A DNA stretch of 64,000 nucleotides, taken from assembly GCA_001698425.1 (NCBI GenBank), contig MBRE01000067.1, positions 163,610-227,609 on the forward strand. The letters are read 5' to 3'. Of the stretch, positions 34,627-44,277 are shown piece after piece (the stretch's first letter is position 1; every line of letters starts with the position of its first letter). Source of the stretch: Oscillatoriales cyanobacterium USR001 (GTDB lineage: Bacteria; Cyanobacteriota; Cyanobacteriia; Cyanobacteriales; Microcoleaceae). The notes beneath the pieces were generated by a model. It saw only the letters and a list, made by a program, of their open reading frames with translations, had not been told where the DNA came from and ran no database searches. The translations under genes and the position numbers were made by a program.

Positions 34627-35424
34627 CTACCTTCTCCTTTGTTCCTGAAGAATAACATTAGCCCATTCTCGATCTTTTAATTTTAATGGTGGTACAGGTT
34701 CCAGCAAATAATCTATAGCCAGATCGAATCTCGCTTGATCGTATATTTCGTTCAACAACTCCTGTAAGTTTACCTCTGGTTGTATTTCTCCCGCTTTCAA
34801 GGGAATGGGGAAAATTGGGATCGGTTGACGGATACTAAAAGCATATAATCTCCCCTGCGGTAACTCCTCACCCCGACACACTAAAATTCGATAATCATCT
34901 CTCGTTTTTACTTCTAATAATGGCATCTGTTTACCGCCTCTGAGTAAGTCAATTTCCACTAAATTAGTTTGATGATGCAAAACTGCATTTCTCTTTTTTT
35001 CATATTCATCTCGTCCCAATCCAGAGCGTTTATTTGTAGGAGAAATAATTTCTATAACTGTAATTACTTTACCGTTGAAACCTTCCCTAATTTCTAAATA
35101 ACCTTCTTTGATTGTGGATGGCATGGGTAATTTAACTAGAGTAGGTTCGACGCGAGTAAGTACGCTTGTGCTACTACTATGCTGGGTAGTAGTTGGTTGT
35201 GTCCCAATAGAATTAAAGTGCCTAGAAATTACTGTGACATCAGGAATGCCAACTAACTCCATTGAAACATTAAAATAAGTTCTTTTTTCAATAGCTACTC
35301 GATAATTTTGGCTAAGTTGCGGCACAATAGCATTAGCTACAGCGACAATCAAGCGACTATGAACTTCACTCCATAAATTTGGATTTTCTAGGTAGGGATT
35401 CATCCCCGGAAAAGGTGATGGCAT
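34627..35424 (-). CDS. DUF4058 family protein
   Basis: A 265-residue protein beginning MPSPFPGMNPYLENPNLWSEVHSRL, the signature of DUF4058, abundant in cyanobacteria. The middle EIREGFNGKVITVIEIISPTNKRSGLGRDEYEKKR carries an E-x-I-S-P-x-N-K motif like nuclease-fold proteins, so it may be related to Uma2-type folds. Function unknown. An independent gene on the minus strand. Confidence 0.88.
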   Translation of the reverse strand: MPSPFPGMNPYLENPNLWSEVHSRLIVAVANAIVPQLSQNYRVAIEKRTYFNVSMELVGIPDVTVISRHFNSIGTQPTTTQHSSSTSVLTRVEPTLVKLPMPSTIKEGYLEIREGFNGKVITVIEIISPTNKRSGLGRDEYEKKRNAVLHHQTNLVEIDLLRGGKQMPLLEVKTRDDYRILVCRGEELPQGRLYAFSIRQPIPIFPIPLKAGEIQPEVNLQELLNEIYDQARFDLAIDYLLEPVPPLKLKDREWANVILQEQRRR

Positions 35425-35582
35425 TTTTTACTGCTTTTATAGTTTAATTTTATAGTTTAAAAAACACGCCTTAACCTTCTTGGCGGTTGCTATATTTATT
35501 GCTAATTATTGCTAAAAATTTTAGATTTTAGATTGAAGCCAAAACCCAATCTAAAATCTCAAATTCCGACATTCTAAGTCGC

Positions 35583-37622
35583 TTAAGGTGACAACCGCCA
35601 AACTTTAATTGTGTCATCAAAACTGCCACTAACTAAGGTTTTGCCTCTGGGACTAAAAGCAACTTCTACCCAAGAAGAATGACCTTTTAATGTACCCATT
35701 AAACCGCCGCTGCCCATCTGCCAAAGTTTAATCGTGCCACTTAAATCACCACTGGCTAAAGTTTGACCGTCGGGGCTAAAAGCTAAGGATTGAACTTTGT
35801 CTAAATGGCCGTTTAAAGTTCGCAATAAATAACCATTTGGTTGTGGTGATTCACTTGTGTTTAAATCCCACAGTTTAATTGTATTATCCCAACTTCCAGA
35901 GGCTAAAGTTTGACCGTCGGGACTAACAGCAACTGACCATACGGCATCGGTATGACCTGCGAGGGTGCGGACTAATTCTCCGGTTTGCCAGTTCCATAAT
36001 TTAATTGTGCCGTCATCGCTACCAGTGGCAAGTATTTCGCCATTGGGAGTGAATGCTACTGATTGAATTCCGGCGGAATGTCCCTTTAAAGTTTCTAGTT
36101 CAATGCCGGTTTCTACTTGCCAAAGTTTTACTGTTTTGTCTTTGCTGACACTGGCGATCGCCTTTCCATCGGGACTAAAAGCTACAGAAAATACGCCGGC
36201 TGTATGGCCATAAAAAGTCCGTATTAGTTCTCCAGAATAGATGTCCCAGAGTTTAATTGTATTATCGGCACCGCCGGAGGCGATCGCCCGACCGTCTGGA
36301 CTCACGGCCACCGCCCAGACTGCGCCAGAATGCCCGATCATTGTTCTGACTAATTTGCCGCTACAGAGGTGTAACAGGCGAATTGTGCCGTCTGTGTTAC
36401 CTGTGGCCACTGCCCGACCATTGGGGATTACTGCTACGGACCACACGGGGCCGGAGGTTGAGGCTAGGGTGCGGACTGGGGCATTTGGCGATCGCTGACT
36501 GGTGAAGTCATTCAGACGCGGCGAGGAGAAGCGGAAATCGGGAATCTTAGCTGTTGATTTTGAGGTTTTGAAACCCATCTGTGGTGAAAGAGATGGCAGG
36601 TGAGGGTTAAGTGCGATCGATAAAATGGCAATAGCGGCGGCACTCCAAGCAGTTAAAGCCCAATTTTGTTTCGATCGCCCTAAAGCTATTGGTGTGGGGC
36701 AAACTTTTACTTTTACATCTTTGAGGGCTTCTGTGGCTGACTGATAGCGCAGCATGGGATCGCGCTGTATCATTTTATCGAGAATCCGACTGAGGCGATC
36801 GCTAACTGGCACTTTCAAATAATCGCGCCACACCCAAGTATCTGATTTAATATCAAACAAATCAAAGGGAGAAAGCCCCGTCAGCAAATAAATACAAATT
36901 ACGCCTAAGCTGTATAGATCGCTGCTATTTGTTGCCGCACCTTTTATTTGTTCTGGGGCTGCATATTCGGCCGAACCAACTTTTACTTTAGTTTTTGGCC
37001 AACTACCATTCATTGGTGTTGCCGCTCCAAAATCAACTAAGGTTAACTCTCCTTTTCTTCCTTTCTTAAATGGCGCTTGATGCGATCGACGAATAATATT
37101 TTCCGGTTTCAGATCGCGGTGAATCAGTTGAGAATCGTGGATTAATTGTAAAACTGGTAGTAATTCTCCCAGCAATTGCCAAATGGCTGTTTCTCCAAAA
37201 TTTCCTTTTTCTGAAAGTTCTTCTGCTAAACTACGACCGGCGATGTATTGCTGCACTAAATACAGACATCCATCATGTTCAAAAGATGCCCATAATTCGG
37301 GAATTTGTGGATGTTGCCCTAACTTATCCAGTAACAATGCCGCTACATGAAATCTCTGGGGAAAATAGAAATTTGTCTCGGCTAATTCTGACTGAATATT
37401 ATCACCAACTGCGGGCTGAAATAGCTGCTTAATTACGCAGCGGGGGTGAGAGGGTTGATCTTCATCAATAGCTAAAAATGTCCGTCCGCTAACGCTTTGA
37501 CCAAGGGTGTGAAGGATACGGTAACGGTTTTTTAGCAACATCTCGCGGCCGCAACTAGAGCAGGTTGTGGTGCGATCGCGGTTTTGGGGGGCTTGGCAAT
37601 TTGGATTGATACAGTAATTCAT
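35583..37622 (-). CDS. Ser/Thr protein kinase with WD40 propeller
   Basis: A 679-residue protein. Zinc ribbon CINPNC...CSSC (residues 4-24), kinase domain about 30-310 with VIKQL lysine, HRDLKPENII (about 168) and VDFGAATP, activation segment and GSAEYAAPEQ. Then a hydrophobic segment (about 322-342) and seven WD40 repeats to the C-terminus (each ending WD/WQ-type, such as IKLWDIYSGE). Hanks-type kinase anchored in the membrane with the propeller on the far side or in the cytosol, depending on topology. The substrate is unknown. The catalytic residues are complete. Confidence 0.93.
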   Translation of the reverse strand: MNYCINPNCQAPQNRDRTTTCSSCGREMLLKNRYRILHTLGQSVSGRTFLAIDEDQPSHPRCVIKQLFQPAVGDNIQSELAETNFYFPQRFHVAALLLDKLGQHPQIPELWASFEHDGCLYLVQQYIAGRSLAEELSEKGNFGETAIWQLLGELLPVLQLIHDSQLIHRDLKPENIIRRSHQAPFKKGRKGELTLVDFGAATPMNGSWPKTKVKVGSAEYAAPEQIKGAATNSSDLYSLGVICIYLLTGLSPFDLFDIKSDTWVWRDYLKVPVSDRLSRILDKMIQRDPMLRYQSATEALKDVKVKVCPTPIALGRSKQNWALTAWSAAAIAILSIALNPHLPSLSPQMGFKTSKSTAKIPDFRFSSPRLNDFTSQRSPNAPVRTLASTSGPVWSVAVIPNGRAVATGNTDGTIRLLHLCSGKLVRTMIGHSGAVWAVAVSPDGRAIASGGADNTIKLWDIYSGELIRTFYGHTAGVFSVAFSPDGKAIASVSKDKTVKLWQVETGIELETLKGHSAGIQSVAFTPNGEILATGSDDGTIKLWNWQTGELVRTLAGHTDAVWSVAVSPDGQTLASGSWDNTIKLWDLNTSESPQPNGYLLRTLNGHLDKVQSLAFSPDGQTLASGDLSGTIKLWQMGSGGLMGTLKGHSSWVEVAFSPRGKTLVSGSFDDTIKVWRLSP

Positions 37623-37947
37623 AAGACCTCGTAAAAATGGAAACCCATCGCCTTTAGGGGTGGGAGGAATTTTTAAACTTGAGGGTGTAGTGGATCGGTC
37701 AACAAGTTTGTTACACTACAATATCTGATCTATGATAGTTCTTTTTGAGATTTTAGCTACATTTTGGGCAGGCGATCGCGATAAATTATGAATTATTTTC
37801 TAGCAGCCAAGATTTAATCCCCCCAAATGCTTTCCCCAGTTAGCCTCTAAACTTACTGGTGATTTTACCCATATCCGATAATTCTTTGAGTATAATATTT
37901 TCAATGTCAACAGCGAACAACCAGATATTAAACACTTAAAAAAACTT
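37623..37947. other. Divergent promoter region, kinase and msrP
   Basis: About 325 bp between two divergent genes. No gene or hairpin with a clear role seen. Both genes would have their promoters here. Confidence 0.5.
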
Positions 37948-38931
37948 ATGCCCCTCATCCGTGTCCCCAAATCCTGGGAAATTCCCGATCGAGAAATCAC
38001 CCCAGAAACCTTTTTTCTCAACCGCCGCCGCTTTATGACCAACTTAATTGGCGCTGGTTTAACAGCGTCCCTACTTCCTTTAACTGGTTGCGATAATGAT
38101 TCTAACTCAAAATTAGCCAATGGACAATTTTCTACTAAGGCATTCCCAGATTTAACTCGCAATCCTAACTTTGCCCAAGTCGATCGACCAATTACTGAGG
38201 AAGATTTAGCCACAAAATATAACAATTTCTACGAATATGGAGGCACAAAATCCATTTGGAAAGAAGCCCAAAAATTACCTTTAGAAAATTGGCAAGTCGA
38301 AGTCACTGGTCTAGTAAAAAATCCCCGGATTTATGACATTGATGAATTGCCCAAAAAATTTCCTATTGAGGAACGAGTTTATCGGTTTCGCTGTGTGGAA
38401 GCCTGGGCAATGGTGGTTCCCTGGGTAGGTTTTCCGATGAAGTTACTAATGGCAGATGTCGAACCCACATCTAAAGCGAAATTTGTCCGCTTTACTTCCT
38501 TTTACGATGCTAAAATTACTAAAGGTAATGGTTTTTTCTCTCAATTTTATCCTTGGCCTTATAAGGAAGGCTTGCGAATTGAGGAAATGGCGAATGAGTT
38601 AGCTTTTTTTGCGATCGGGATTTATGGTAAAGATTTGCCTAAGCAAAATGGCGCACCGTTGCGAGAAGTTATCCCCTGGAAATACGGTTTTAAAGGAGCT
38701 AAATCTATTGTTAAAATTGAGTTTGTGGAAGAACAACCAGCAACTTTTTGGAATACATTATCACCTAACGAATACGGTTTTGAAGCTAACGTTAATCCTG
38801 AAAAACCCCATCCCCGATGGTCCCAAGCAACAGAACGGATAGTTGGTCCAGGCTCGAGTTTTTCCTGGGAAACTCGCCCCACTATTATCTACAATGGTTA
38901 TGGGGAATATGTAGCCAACTTGTATGCTTAA
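37948..38931 (+). CDS. msrP: Protein-methionine-sulfoxide reductase catalytic subunit
   Basis: A 327-residue molybdoenzyme of the MsrP/YedY family that repairs oxidised methionines on exported proteins. The N-terminus has a twin-arginine signal (NRRRFMTNLIGAG, residues 25-37), and Cys149 in RFRCVEAWAMVVPW is the molybdenum ligand. LSPNEYGFEANVNPEKPHPRWSQATERI is the C-terminal signature. A haem-binding membrane partner (MsrQ) is usual in proteobacteria but not adjacent here, as is common in cyanobacteria. Confidence 0.92.
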   Translation: MPLIRVPKSWEIPDREITPETFFLNRRRFMTNLIGAGLTASLLPLTGCDNDSNSKLANGQFSTKAFPDLTRNPNFAQVDRPITEEDLATKYNNFYEYGGTKSIWKEAQKLPLENWQVEVTGLVKNPRIYDIDELPKKFPIEERVYRFRCVEAWAMVVPWVGFPMKLLMADVEPTSKAKFVRFTSFYDAKITKGNGFFSQFYPWPYKEGLRIEEMANELAFFAIGIYGKDLPKQNGAPLREVIPWKYGFKGAKSIVKIEFVEEQPATFWNTLSPNEYGFEANVNPEKPHPRWSQATERIVGPGSSFSWETRPTIIYNGYGEYVANLYA

Positions 38932-38953
38932 ATATGTGGAATAGGATTACGCA

Positions 38954-39020
38954 AAAAACCCGGTTTCTGACCAAAATCATCGCTTTTTTTGAGAAATATT
39001 GACGCAGAAACCGGGTTTTT
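38954..39020. repeat. 16-bp inverted repeat between msrP and sixA
   Basis: AAAAACCCGGTTTCTG at 38954-38969 and its perfect complement at 39005-39020, spaced by 35 bp including TTTTTTT. In RNA it can form a terminator-like hairpin for msrP; the CCCGGTTTCT motif is also a dispersed cyanobacterial repeat. Confidence 0.7.
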
Positions 39021-39063
39021 GACCCCTGGTAAGTCCTGTGGAATAAAAACTAACAATAAACAA

Positions 39064-39573
39064 ATGGTGCATAAAGAACTCTACTTAATCCGTCACGGTA
39101 TAGCCGTCGAGCCTGAAGGTTGGCCTACTGATGAAACCCGTCCCCTAACTAAAGAAGGCGATCGCAAAACCCGCAAAATCGCCGAGCGCCTGCTCGAACT
39201 CAACCTTCACTTTAACCTCATCCTTACCAGTCCCCTAACTCGCGCCCAAGCTACTGCCCAAATCCTCCAAACCACAGGCTTAAGCCCTAAAATAGAACAA
39301 TTCGCTGCCCTAGCCCCCGACGGCAACATCCAAGAATGGCTAGACTGGTATCAAGAATGGCATCTCAGCGGTGAAACCCACCTCGCCCTCGTCGGCCACC
39401 AGCCAGACTTAGCAAACTGGGCAGAAATCCTGCTCTGGGGGAAAACACGAAACACCCTCATCCTCAAAAAAGCCGGTATCATCGGCCTCATCCTCCCAGA
39501 AACTGGCTCCCCAGTCGATCGCAGTCAAATGTTTTGGCTTACCCCGCCGAAATACTTACTGCCATCAACTTGA
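39064..39573 (+). CDS. sixA: Phosphohistidine phosphatase SixA
   Basis: A 169-residue histidine phosphatase-superfamily protein. LIRHG (His11) provides the phospho-accepting histidine; LTSPLTRAQATAQIL and the second catalytic His in LVGHQPDLANW complete the site. SixA removes phosphate from HPt-type histidines. The start at ATG 39064 gives the family length; a longer frame opens at 38989 but includes the inverted repeat. Confidence 0.9.
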   Translation: MVHKELYLIRHGIAVEPEGWPTDETRPLTKEGDRKTRKIAERLLELNLHFNLILTSPLTRAQATAQILQTTGLSPKIEQFAALAPDGNIQEWLDWYQEWHLSGETHLALVGHQPDLANWAEILLWGKTRNTLILKKAGIIGLILPETGSPVDRSQMFWLTPPKYLLPST

Positions 39574-39672
39574 ACCATAAACCAATAAAATAACAGTTGT
39601 TAAATAGGCAACACTACAAAGGTTTCTGGTAATGTAACTTGATTAGGTTCATCTCACACAAAGGGTAAAGTA

Positions 39673-40815
39673 ATGGTCGCAATTGGCGATTTTAAACCAG
39701 GTTTAGAAGGTGTACCCGCTACCTTGTCCAGTATCAGCTTCGTTGATGGACAAAAAGGCTTACTGGAATATCGGGGAATTAGTATCGAAGAAATTGCCAG
39801 CAAAACTTCCTTTTTGGAAACTTCATATTTATTAATATGGGGAAAATTACCTACACAAGAAGAACTTACAGAGTTTGAACACGAAATTCGTTATCATCGA
39901 CGGATCAAATACCGCATTCGGGACATGATGAAATGCTTTCCCGAAACCGGTCATCCGATGGACGCTTTGCAAGCTTCTGCTGCTGCTTTGGGGCTATTTT
40001 ACTCCCGTCGAGCCCTGCCCAATCAACAATACGTTCGACAAGCAGTTGTGCGGTTACTAGCAAAAATTCCGACAATGGTTGCGGCATTTCAATTAATGCG
40101 AAAAGGTAACGATCCCGTGCAGCCTAAAGATGATTTAGACTACTCAGCGAACTTTTTGTATATGCTCACTGAGAGAGAGCCAGATCCTTTGATGGCTTAC
40201 GTTTTTGATGTTTGCCTCACTCTCCACGCGGAACATACAATTAATGCTTCTACATTTTCCGCGATGGTGACAGCTTCTACTCTGACAGATCCCTATGCGG
40301 TGGTAGCTTCAGCTGTCGGTACTTTAGCCGGACCATTACACGGTGGAGCTAATGAAGAAGTGATTGATATGCTTGAAGAAATTGGCTCTCCAGAAAATGT
40401 CCGGGCTTATGTGGAAAAGTGTGTGGAAAATAAGCAGAAAATTATGGGTTTTGGCCACCGAGTTTACAAAGTGAAAGATCCCAGAGCTACGATTCTGCAA
40501 GGATTAGCTGAAAAGTTGTTTGAAAAGTTTGGCCATGATAAGTATTACGATATTGCGGTTAACTTGGAGGAAGTTATAGAGGAAAAACTTAGCCACAAAG
40601 GAATTTACCCGAATGTGGATTTTTACTCTGGTTTGGTTTACCGTAAAATGGGGATTCCTACGGATTTGTTTACGCCAGTGTTTGCGATCGCGCGGGTGGC
40701 TGGATGGTTGGCTCACTGGAAAGAACAGTTACATGAAAACCGGATTTATCGCCCCACTCAAATTTATACTGGCGAGCACGGAGTGCCTTTGACTCCTATT
40801 CAAGAACGAAGTTAA
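39673..40815 (+). CDS. gltA: Citrate synthase
   Basis: A 380-residue citrate synthase condensing acetyl-CoA and oxaloacetate in the TCA branch. Catalytic motifs: AEHTINASTFSA (His), GPLHGGANEEV (His), GFGHRVYKVKDPRA, and NVDFYSGLVYRKMGI with the catalytic Asp. The length is that of the type I, shorter, bacterial citrate synthases. An AAAGGG-type site precedes the ATG. Alone on the plus strand. Confidence 0.95.
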   Translation: MVAIGDFKPGLEGVPATLSSISFVDGQKGLLEYRGISIEEIASKTSFLETSYLLIWGKLPTQEELTEFEHEIRYHRRIKYRIRDMMKCFPETGHPMDALQASAAALGLFYSRRALPNQQYVRQAVVRLLAKIPTMVAAFQLMRKGNDPVQPKDDLDYSANFLYMLTEREPDPLMAYVFDVCLTLHAEHTINASTFSAMVTASTLTDPYAVVASAVGTLAGPLHGGANEEVIDMLEEIGSPENVRAYVEKCVENKQKIMGFGHRVYKVKDPRATILQGLAEKLFEKFGHDKYYDIAVNLEEVIEEKLSHKGIYPNVDFYSGLVYRKMGIPTDLFTPVFAIARVAGWLAHWKEQLHENRIYRPTQIYTGEHGVPLTPIQERS

Positions 40816-40845
40816 AACTCTTTGTAGGGGTATTGACTGGTCAAT

Positions 40846-40922
40846 GTAATTAAAAATTAAAAGTGATAGAATTTTTAATTTTACATTTTTAATTTTTAAT
40901 TCTTCAGGGTTCGATCGCAGGC
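40846..40922. repeat. AT-rich inverted repeat, copy 1
   Basis: GTAATTAAAAATTAA against TTTTTAATTTTTAATT, then TTCTTCAGGGTTCGATCGCAGGC-type end. Copy 2 follows at 41041. Confidence 0.7.
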
Positions 40923-41040
40923 ATTACCCAAAAAATCTCAGCGATCGCAAATCTGAGTAGCCCCTGAGAGCGATATACTGTTAGGCGGTAAAGCATTACA
41001 AAATCTTTACACAGATTCCGCAAGCTCACGCACTCAAGAT

Positions 41041-41108
41041 GTAATTAAAAATTAAAAATTAAAAAATATAATTTTTAATTTTTAATTCTTCAGCGTGCGA
41101 TCGCAGGC
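41041..41108. repeat. AT-rich inverted repeat, copy 2
   Basis: Same elements as copy 1, ending TTCTTCAGCGTGCGATCG. Lies 49 bp before the ndhA start, within its likely leader. Confidence 0.7.
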
Positions 41109-41156
41109 GGCGCAACACGGTTCAAAATTATATGTGATGAGTCCGAAGCTCGACAA

Positions 41157-42275
41157 ATGAACGCAGGAATAGACTTACAAACAAGTTTTGTAGAAGCCCT
41201 GACAAACTTGGGCTTGCCAGGGGAAATTGCCACATTATTGTGGCTACCCTTACCAATGTTGCTGGTGATTGGGGGAGCCGCAGTCGGCTTACTCGTCGCC
41301 GTCTGGCTAGAGCGGAAAATTTCCGCCGCCGCCCAACAAAGGATTGGCCCAGAATTCATCGGTCCCTTGGGAGTGCTCGCACCTATGGCTGATGGTTTAA
41401 AGCTACTTTTCAAAGAAGATATCGTCCCAACATTATCAGATCCTTTACTGTTTACATTGGGACCCGTAATTGTTGTCATTCCAGTTTTTTTGTCCTACTT
41501 AATCGTCCCTTTTGGACAAAATCTAATCATCACCAACTTGGGAACAGCAATTTTTCTGTGGATTGCTTTGTCTAGCATTCAACCAATTGGTTTGTTGATG
41601 TCCGGGTACGCTTCTAATAATAAGTATGCCCTTTTGGGTGGACTGAGAGCGGCTGCTCAATCAATTAGTTACGAAATTCCCCTGGCTTTATCAGTATTAG
41701 CGATCGCCATGATGTCGAATAGCCTCAGTACAATTGACATTGTACAACAACAATCTGGCTATGGCATTCTGGGTTGGAATATTTGGCGACAACCCGCAGG
41801 TTTCCTAATCTTCCTAATCGCATCATTAGCAGAATGCGAACGCTTACCCTTTGACCTTCCCGAAGCCGAAGAAGAATTAGTTGCAGGATATCAAACTGAA
41901 TATACAGGCATGAAATTCGCCTTATATTACATTGCTTCCTACGTCAACTTGATTCTTTCTTGCTTGTTAGTAGCAGTTTTATACTTAGGTGGTTGGAATT
42001 GTCCAATCCCAGTAGAATTACTCGGTAATTTGCTCGGAGTTAGCGATACAACTCCCTGGTTACAAGTAATTACAGGCGCTCTCGGCATCACAATGACATT
42101 GCTGAAAGCTTACCTATTACTATTTCTAGCAATTCTATTGCGTTGGACTCTTCCGCGAGTGCGGATTGACCAGTTACTCAACTTAGGTTGGAAGTTTTTA
42201 TTGCCAGTTTCCTTAGTGAACTTGCTCTTAACGGCAGCTTTAAAACTTACCTTTCCCTTTGCTTTTGGTGGCTAA
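41157..42275 (+). CDS. ndhA: NDH-1 subunit NdhA
   Basis: A 372-residue integral membrane subunit of the cyanobacterial NDH-1 complex (NuoH homologue), which links ferredoxin to the plastoquinone pool in respiration and cyclic electron flow. About eight membrane spans. The signature [21 protein letters not shown] is near the N-terminus and [27 protein letters not shown] is the quinone-pocket loop. First gene of ndhAIGE. Confidence 0.97.
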   Translation: MNAGIDLQTSFVEALTNLGLPGEIATLLWLPLPMLLVIGGAAVGLLVAVWLERKISAAAQQRIGPEFIGPLGVLAPMADGLKLLFKEDIVPTLSDPLLFTLGPVIVVIPVFLSYLIVPFGQNLIITNLGTAIFLWIALSSIQPIGLLMSGYASNNKYALLGGLRAAAQSISYEIPLALSVLAIAMMSNSLSTIDIVQQQSGYGILGWNIWRQPAGFLIFLIASLAECERLPFDLPEAEEELVAGYQTEYTGMKFALYYIASYVNLILSCLLVAVLYLGGWNCPIPVELLGNLLGVSDTTPWLQVITGALGITMTLLKAYLLLFLAILLRWTLPRVRIDQLLNLGWKFLLPVSLVNLLLTAALKLTFPFAFGG

Positions 42276-42300
42276 GGAATAGAAATTAAATAATTAGCTT

Positions 42301-42343
42301 GTTTGTAGTAAGCGCAAAGAGCGCTAAAGCGCTTACTACAAAC
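42301..42343. repeat. Palindromic repeat (GTTTGTAGTAAGCGC family)
   Basis: GTTTGTAGTAAGCGC and its complement at the ends (15-bp arms), inside the ndhA-ndhI gap. Confidence 0.85.
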
Positions 42344-42432
42344 TAAATCATCAAGTTATTTAATTTTCATTCCTAAGAGAAGAAGGGGCTACGATGCTCA
42401 GGACTAGGGACTAGGGAAAGATAAGAAGAAAA

Positions 42433-42533
42433 CTCTTCCCTCTTCCTTCTTCCCTCTTCCTTCTTCCTTCTTCCCTCTTCCTTCTTCCTTCTTCCTTCTT
42501 CCTTCTTCCTTCTTCCTTCTTCCTTCTTCCTTC
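42433..42533. repeat. 101-nt pure pyrimidine tract, CTTCTTC heptamer repeat
   Basis: No purine occurs over 101 nt. It consists of TTCTTCC/CTCTTCC heptamers and ends 13 nt before the ndhI start. In the ndh transcript it forms an unstructured pyrimidine leader. Confidence 0.95.
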
Positions 42534-42546
42534 AAAAGAGAACACA

Positions 42547-43122
42547 ATGCTAAAGTTTCTGAAACAAGTTAGTGACTACGCCAAAGATACTTTGCAAGCG
42601 GCAAAATACATTGGTCAAGGGCTATCCGTTACTTTCGATCACATGAGCCGCCGCCCGATTACCGTGCAGTATCCCTATGAAAAACTGATTCCTTCAGAGC
42701 GATTTCGGGGCAGAATTCACTTTGAGTTTGATAAGTGTATTTCCTGTGAAGTTTGTGTCCGGGTTTGTCCAATTAACTTGCCGGTTGTTGATTGGGAATT
42801 TAACAAAGAAACTAAGAAGAAACAACTCAAACACTACAGTATTGACTTTGGAGTTTGTATCTTCTGCGGTAACTGCGTGGAATATTGCCCGACTAATTGT
42901 TTGTCAATGACAGAAGAATATGAATTGGCGGCATACGATCGCCATGAGTTAAATTTTGATAACGTAGCCTTGGGTCGTTTACCTTACAAAGTTACAGACG
43001 ATCCAATGGTTTCACCTATGCGAGAATTTGCTTACCTACCCAAAGGTGTTAGCGATCCCCATGAAGTACCCCACACGGCTCGTCGTGCAGGTTTACGCCC
43101 AGAAGAAATTCTGGAAAAATAG
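42547..43122 (+). CDS. ndhI: NDH-1 subunit NdhI
   Basis: A 191-residue iron-sulphur subunit with two 4Fe-4S clusters: [12 protein letters not shown] and [12 protein letters not shown]. It passes electrons within the NDH-1 peripheral arm. ATG follows AAAAGAGAAC. The gap to ndhA is unusually long (271 bp) because of inserted repeats. Confidence 0.97.
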   Translation: MLKFLKQVSDYAKDTLQAAKYIGQGLSVTFDHMSRRPITVQYPYEKLIPSERFRGRIHFEFDKCISCEVCVRVCPINLPVVDWEFNKETKKKQLKHYSIDFGVCIFCGNCVEYCPTNCLSMTEEYELAAYDRHELNFDNVALGRLPYKVTDDPMVSPMREFAYLPKGVSDPHEVPHTARRAGLRPEEILEK

Positions 43123-43126
43123 GTAA

Positions 43127-43202
43127 TTGTTAACAGTTAACAGTTAACAGTTAACTGTTAACAATTAACAAATAACCACTAACAAATAACCACTAACAAT
43201 TT
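43127..43202. repeat. TAACAGT/AACAAAT heptamer repeat, ndhI-ndhG gap
   Basis: Runs of TTAACAG, AACAAAT and AACCACT type heptamers fill the spacer, just before the AAGGA of ndhG. Confidence 0.8.
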
Positions 43203-43214
43203 AAGGACAGAATT

Positions 43215-43844
43215 GTGAATTTAGCAGAAGGGGTTCAGATTGTTTCATTTGGCCTGTTGGTCGTGATGATGATTGGAGCAGCTTTAGGAGTAGTGCTGTT
43301 ATCTAACATTGTCTATTCAGCTTTCTTATTAGCTGGAGTCTTTATGAGCATTGCTGGAATGTATATTTTGCTCAATGCTGACTTTGTAGCTGCTGCCCAA
43401 GTTTTGATTTATGTGGGAGCCGTCAATGTCTTGATTTTGTTTGCCATTATGTTAGTAAACAAGCGAGAAGATTTCCAAGCAATTCCTAATTCTTGGGTAA
43501 GAAAAGCTGCGACTGCGGTTGTTTGTGTTGGCTTGTTTGCGCTTTTGGGAACGATGGTTTTATCAACTCCTTGGGCGATTTCTACAGGAACTTTACCTGC
43601 GGGTGAGAGTTCAATTACCGTTATTGGTAAGCATTTCTTTACTGACTTTTTGCTACCCTTTGAGTTAGCTTCAGTATTTTTGTTGATGGCAATGGTAGGA
43701 GCGATTATTTTAGCTCGTCGTGACTATTTGCCCGATGAAATTGCTGGACAAATACCTAAGCAACCTGTTTTGACATTAGCGGAACGTCCTCGCGAATTGG
43801 TTTCTGTATCCGGCGATGATGCTTCTTCAGAAGCTAGGAAATAA
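43215..43844 (+). CDS. ndhG: NDH-1 subunit NdhG
   Basis: A 209-residue membrane subunit, NuoJ homologue, with five predicted spans and the conserved LNADFVAAAQVLIYVGAVNVLILFAIMLV region in two stretches. Start is GTG after AAGGACAG. A C-terminal hydrophilic extension, about 45 residues, is typical of cyanobacteria. Confidence 0.96.
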   Translation: MNLAEGVQIVSFGLLVVMMIGAALGVVLLSNIVYSAFLLAGVFMSIAGMYILLNADFVAAAQVLIYVGAVNVLILFAIMLVNKREDFQAIPNSWVRKAATAVVCVGLFALLGTMVLSTPWAISTGTLPAGESSITVIGKHFFTDFLLPFELASVFLLMAMVGAIILARRDYLPDEIAGQIPKQPVLTLAERPRELVSVSGDDASSEARK

Positions 43845-43902
43845 ATGGATGCAGCGCTTTCTTGTTGTTAGTCATTTTTGAATGTGGAGATTGAAATAAT
43901 TT

Positions 43903-44214
43903 ATGCACTTGCAACTTCAGTATTTTCTGTTATTAGGTGCGGCTCTGTTTTGTATTGGCATTTACGGTTTAATTACTAGCCGAAATGCGGTGCGAGTGTT
44001 GATGTCAATTGAATTGCTGCTCAATGCTGTAAATATCAATTTGATGGCGTTTTCTAATTTCCTCGATCCAGTTACTATTAAGGGTCAGGTGTTTACGGTT
44101 TTTGTGGTAACTGTGGCTGCGGCTGAGGCGGCGGTAGGTTTGGCAATTGTGCTGACTATTTACCGCAACCGGGATACGGTTGATATGGAGGAGTTTAATC
44201 TTTTGAAGTGGTAA
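43903..44214 (+). CDS. ndhE: NDH-1 subunit NdhE
   Basis: A 103-residue membrane subunit, NuoK homologue, three spans, with the conserved buried acid in [11 protein letters not shown] and [10 protein letters not shown]. Last gene of ndhAIGE. Confidence 0.97.
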   Translation: MHLQLQYFLLLGAALFCIGIYGLITSRNAVRVLMSIELLLNAVNINLMAFSNFLDPVTIKGQVFTVFVVTVAAAEAAVGLAIVLTIYRNRDTVDMEEFNLLKW

Positions 44215-44277
44215 TAGTTAATGGTTAACGGTTAATGGTTAATGGTTAACTGTTAACTGTTAACTGTTAACTGTTTT
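44214..44277. repeat. GGTTAAT/TTAACTG heptamer repeat at the ndhE-folB junction
   Basis: Heptamers run between the convergent ends of ndhE and folB; the folB stop codon is part of the repeat. The palindromic half GTTAAC recurs. Confidence 0.8.

Larger units (their letters stand above)
40816..41156. other. Region upstream of ndhA with duplicated AT-rich motif
   Basis: About 340 bp. Two copies of an AT-rich hairpin (40846-40922 and 41041-41108), both ending TTCTTCAG then CGATCGCAGGC. A TATACT box is at 40974-40979. A TTACA-x6-TTACA element with 11-bp offset resembles the RpaB HLR1 site but is off-register. Confidence 0.6.

Noticed and set aside
40985..41020. HLR1-like (RpaB) site upstream of ndhA
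   Set aside because: Two TTACA halves exist but the offset is 11 bp instead of 10 and flanking bases are poor; not enough to claim a site.
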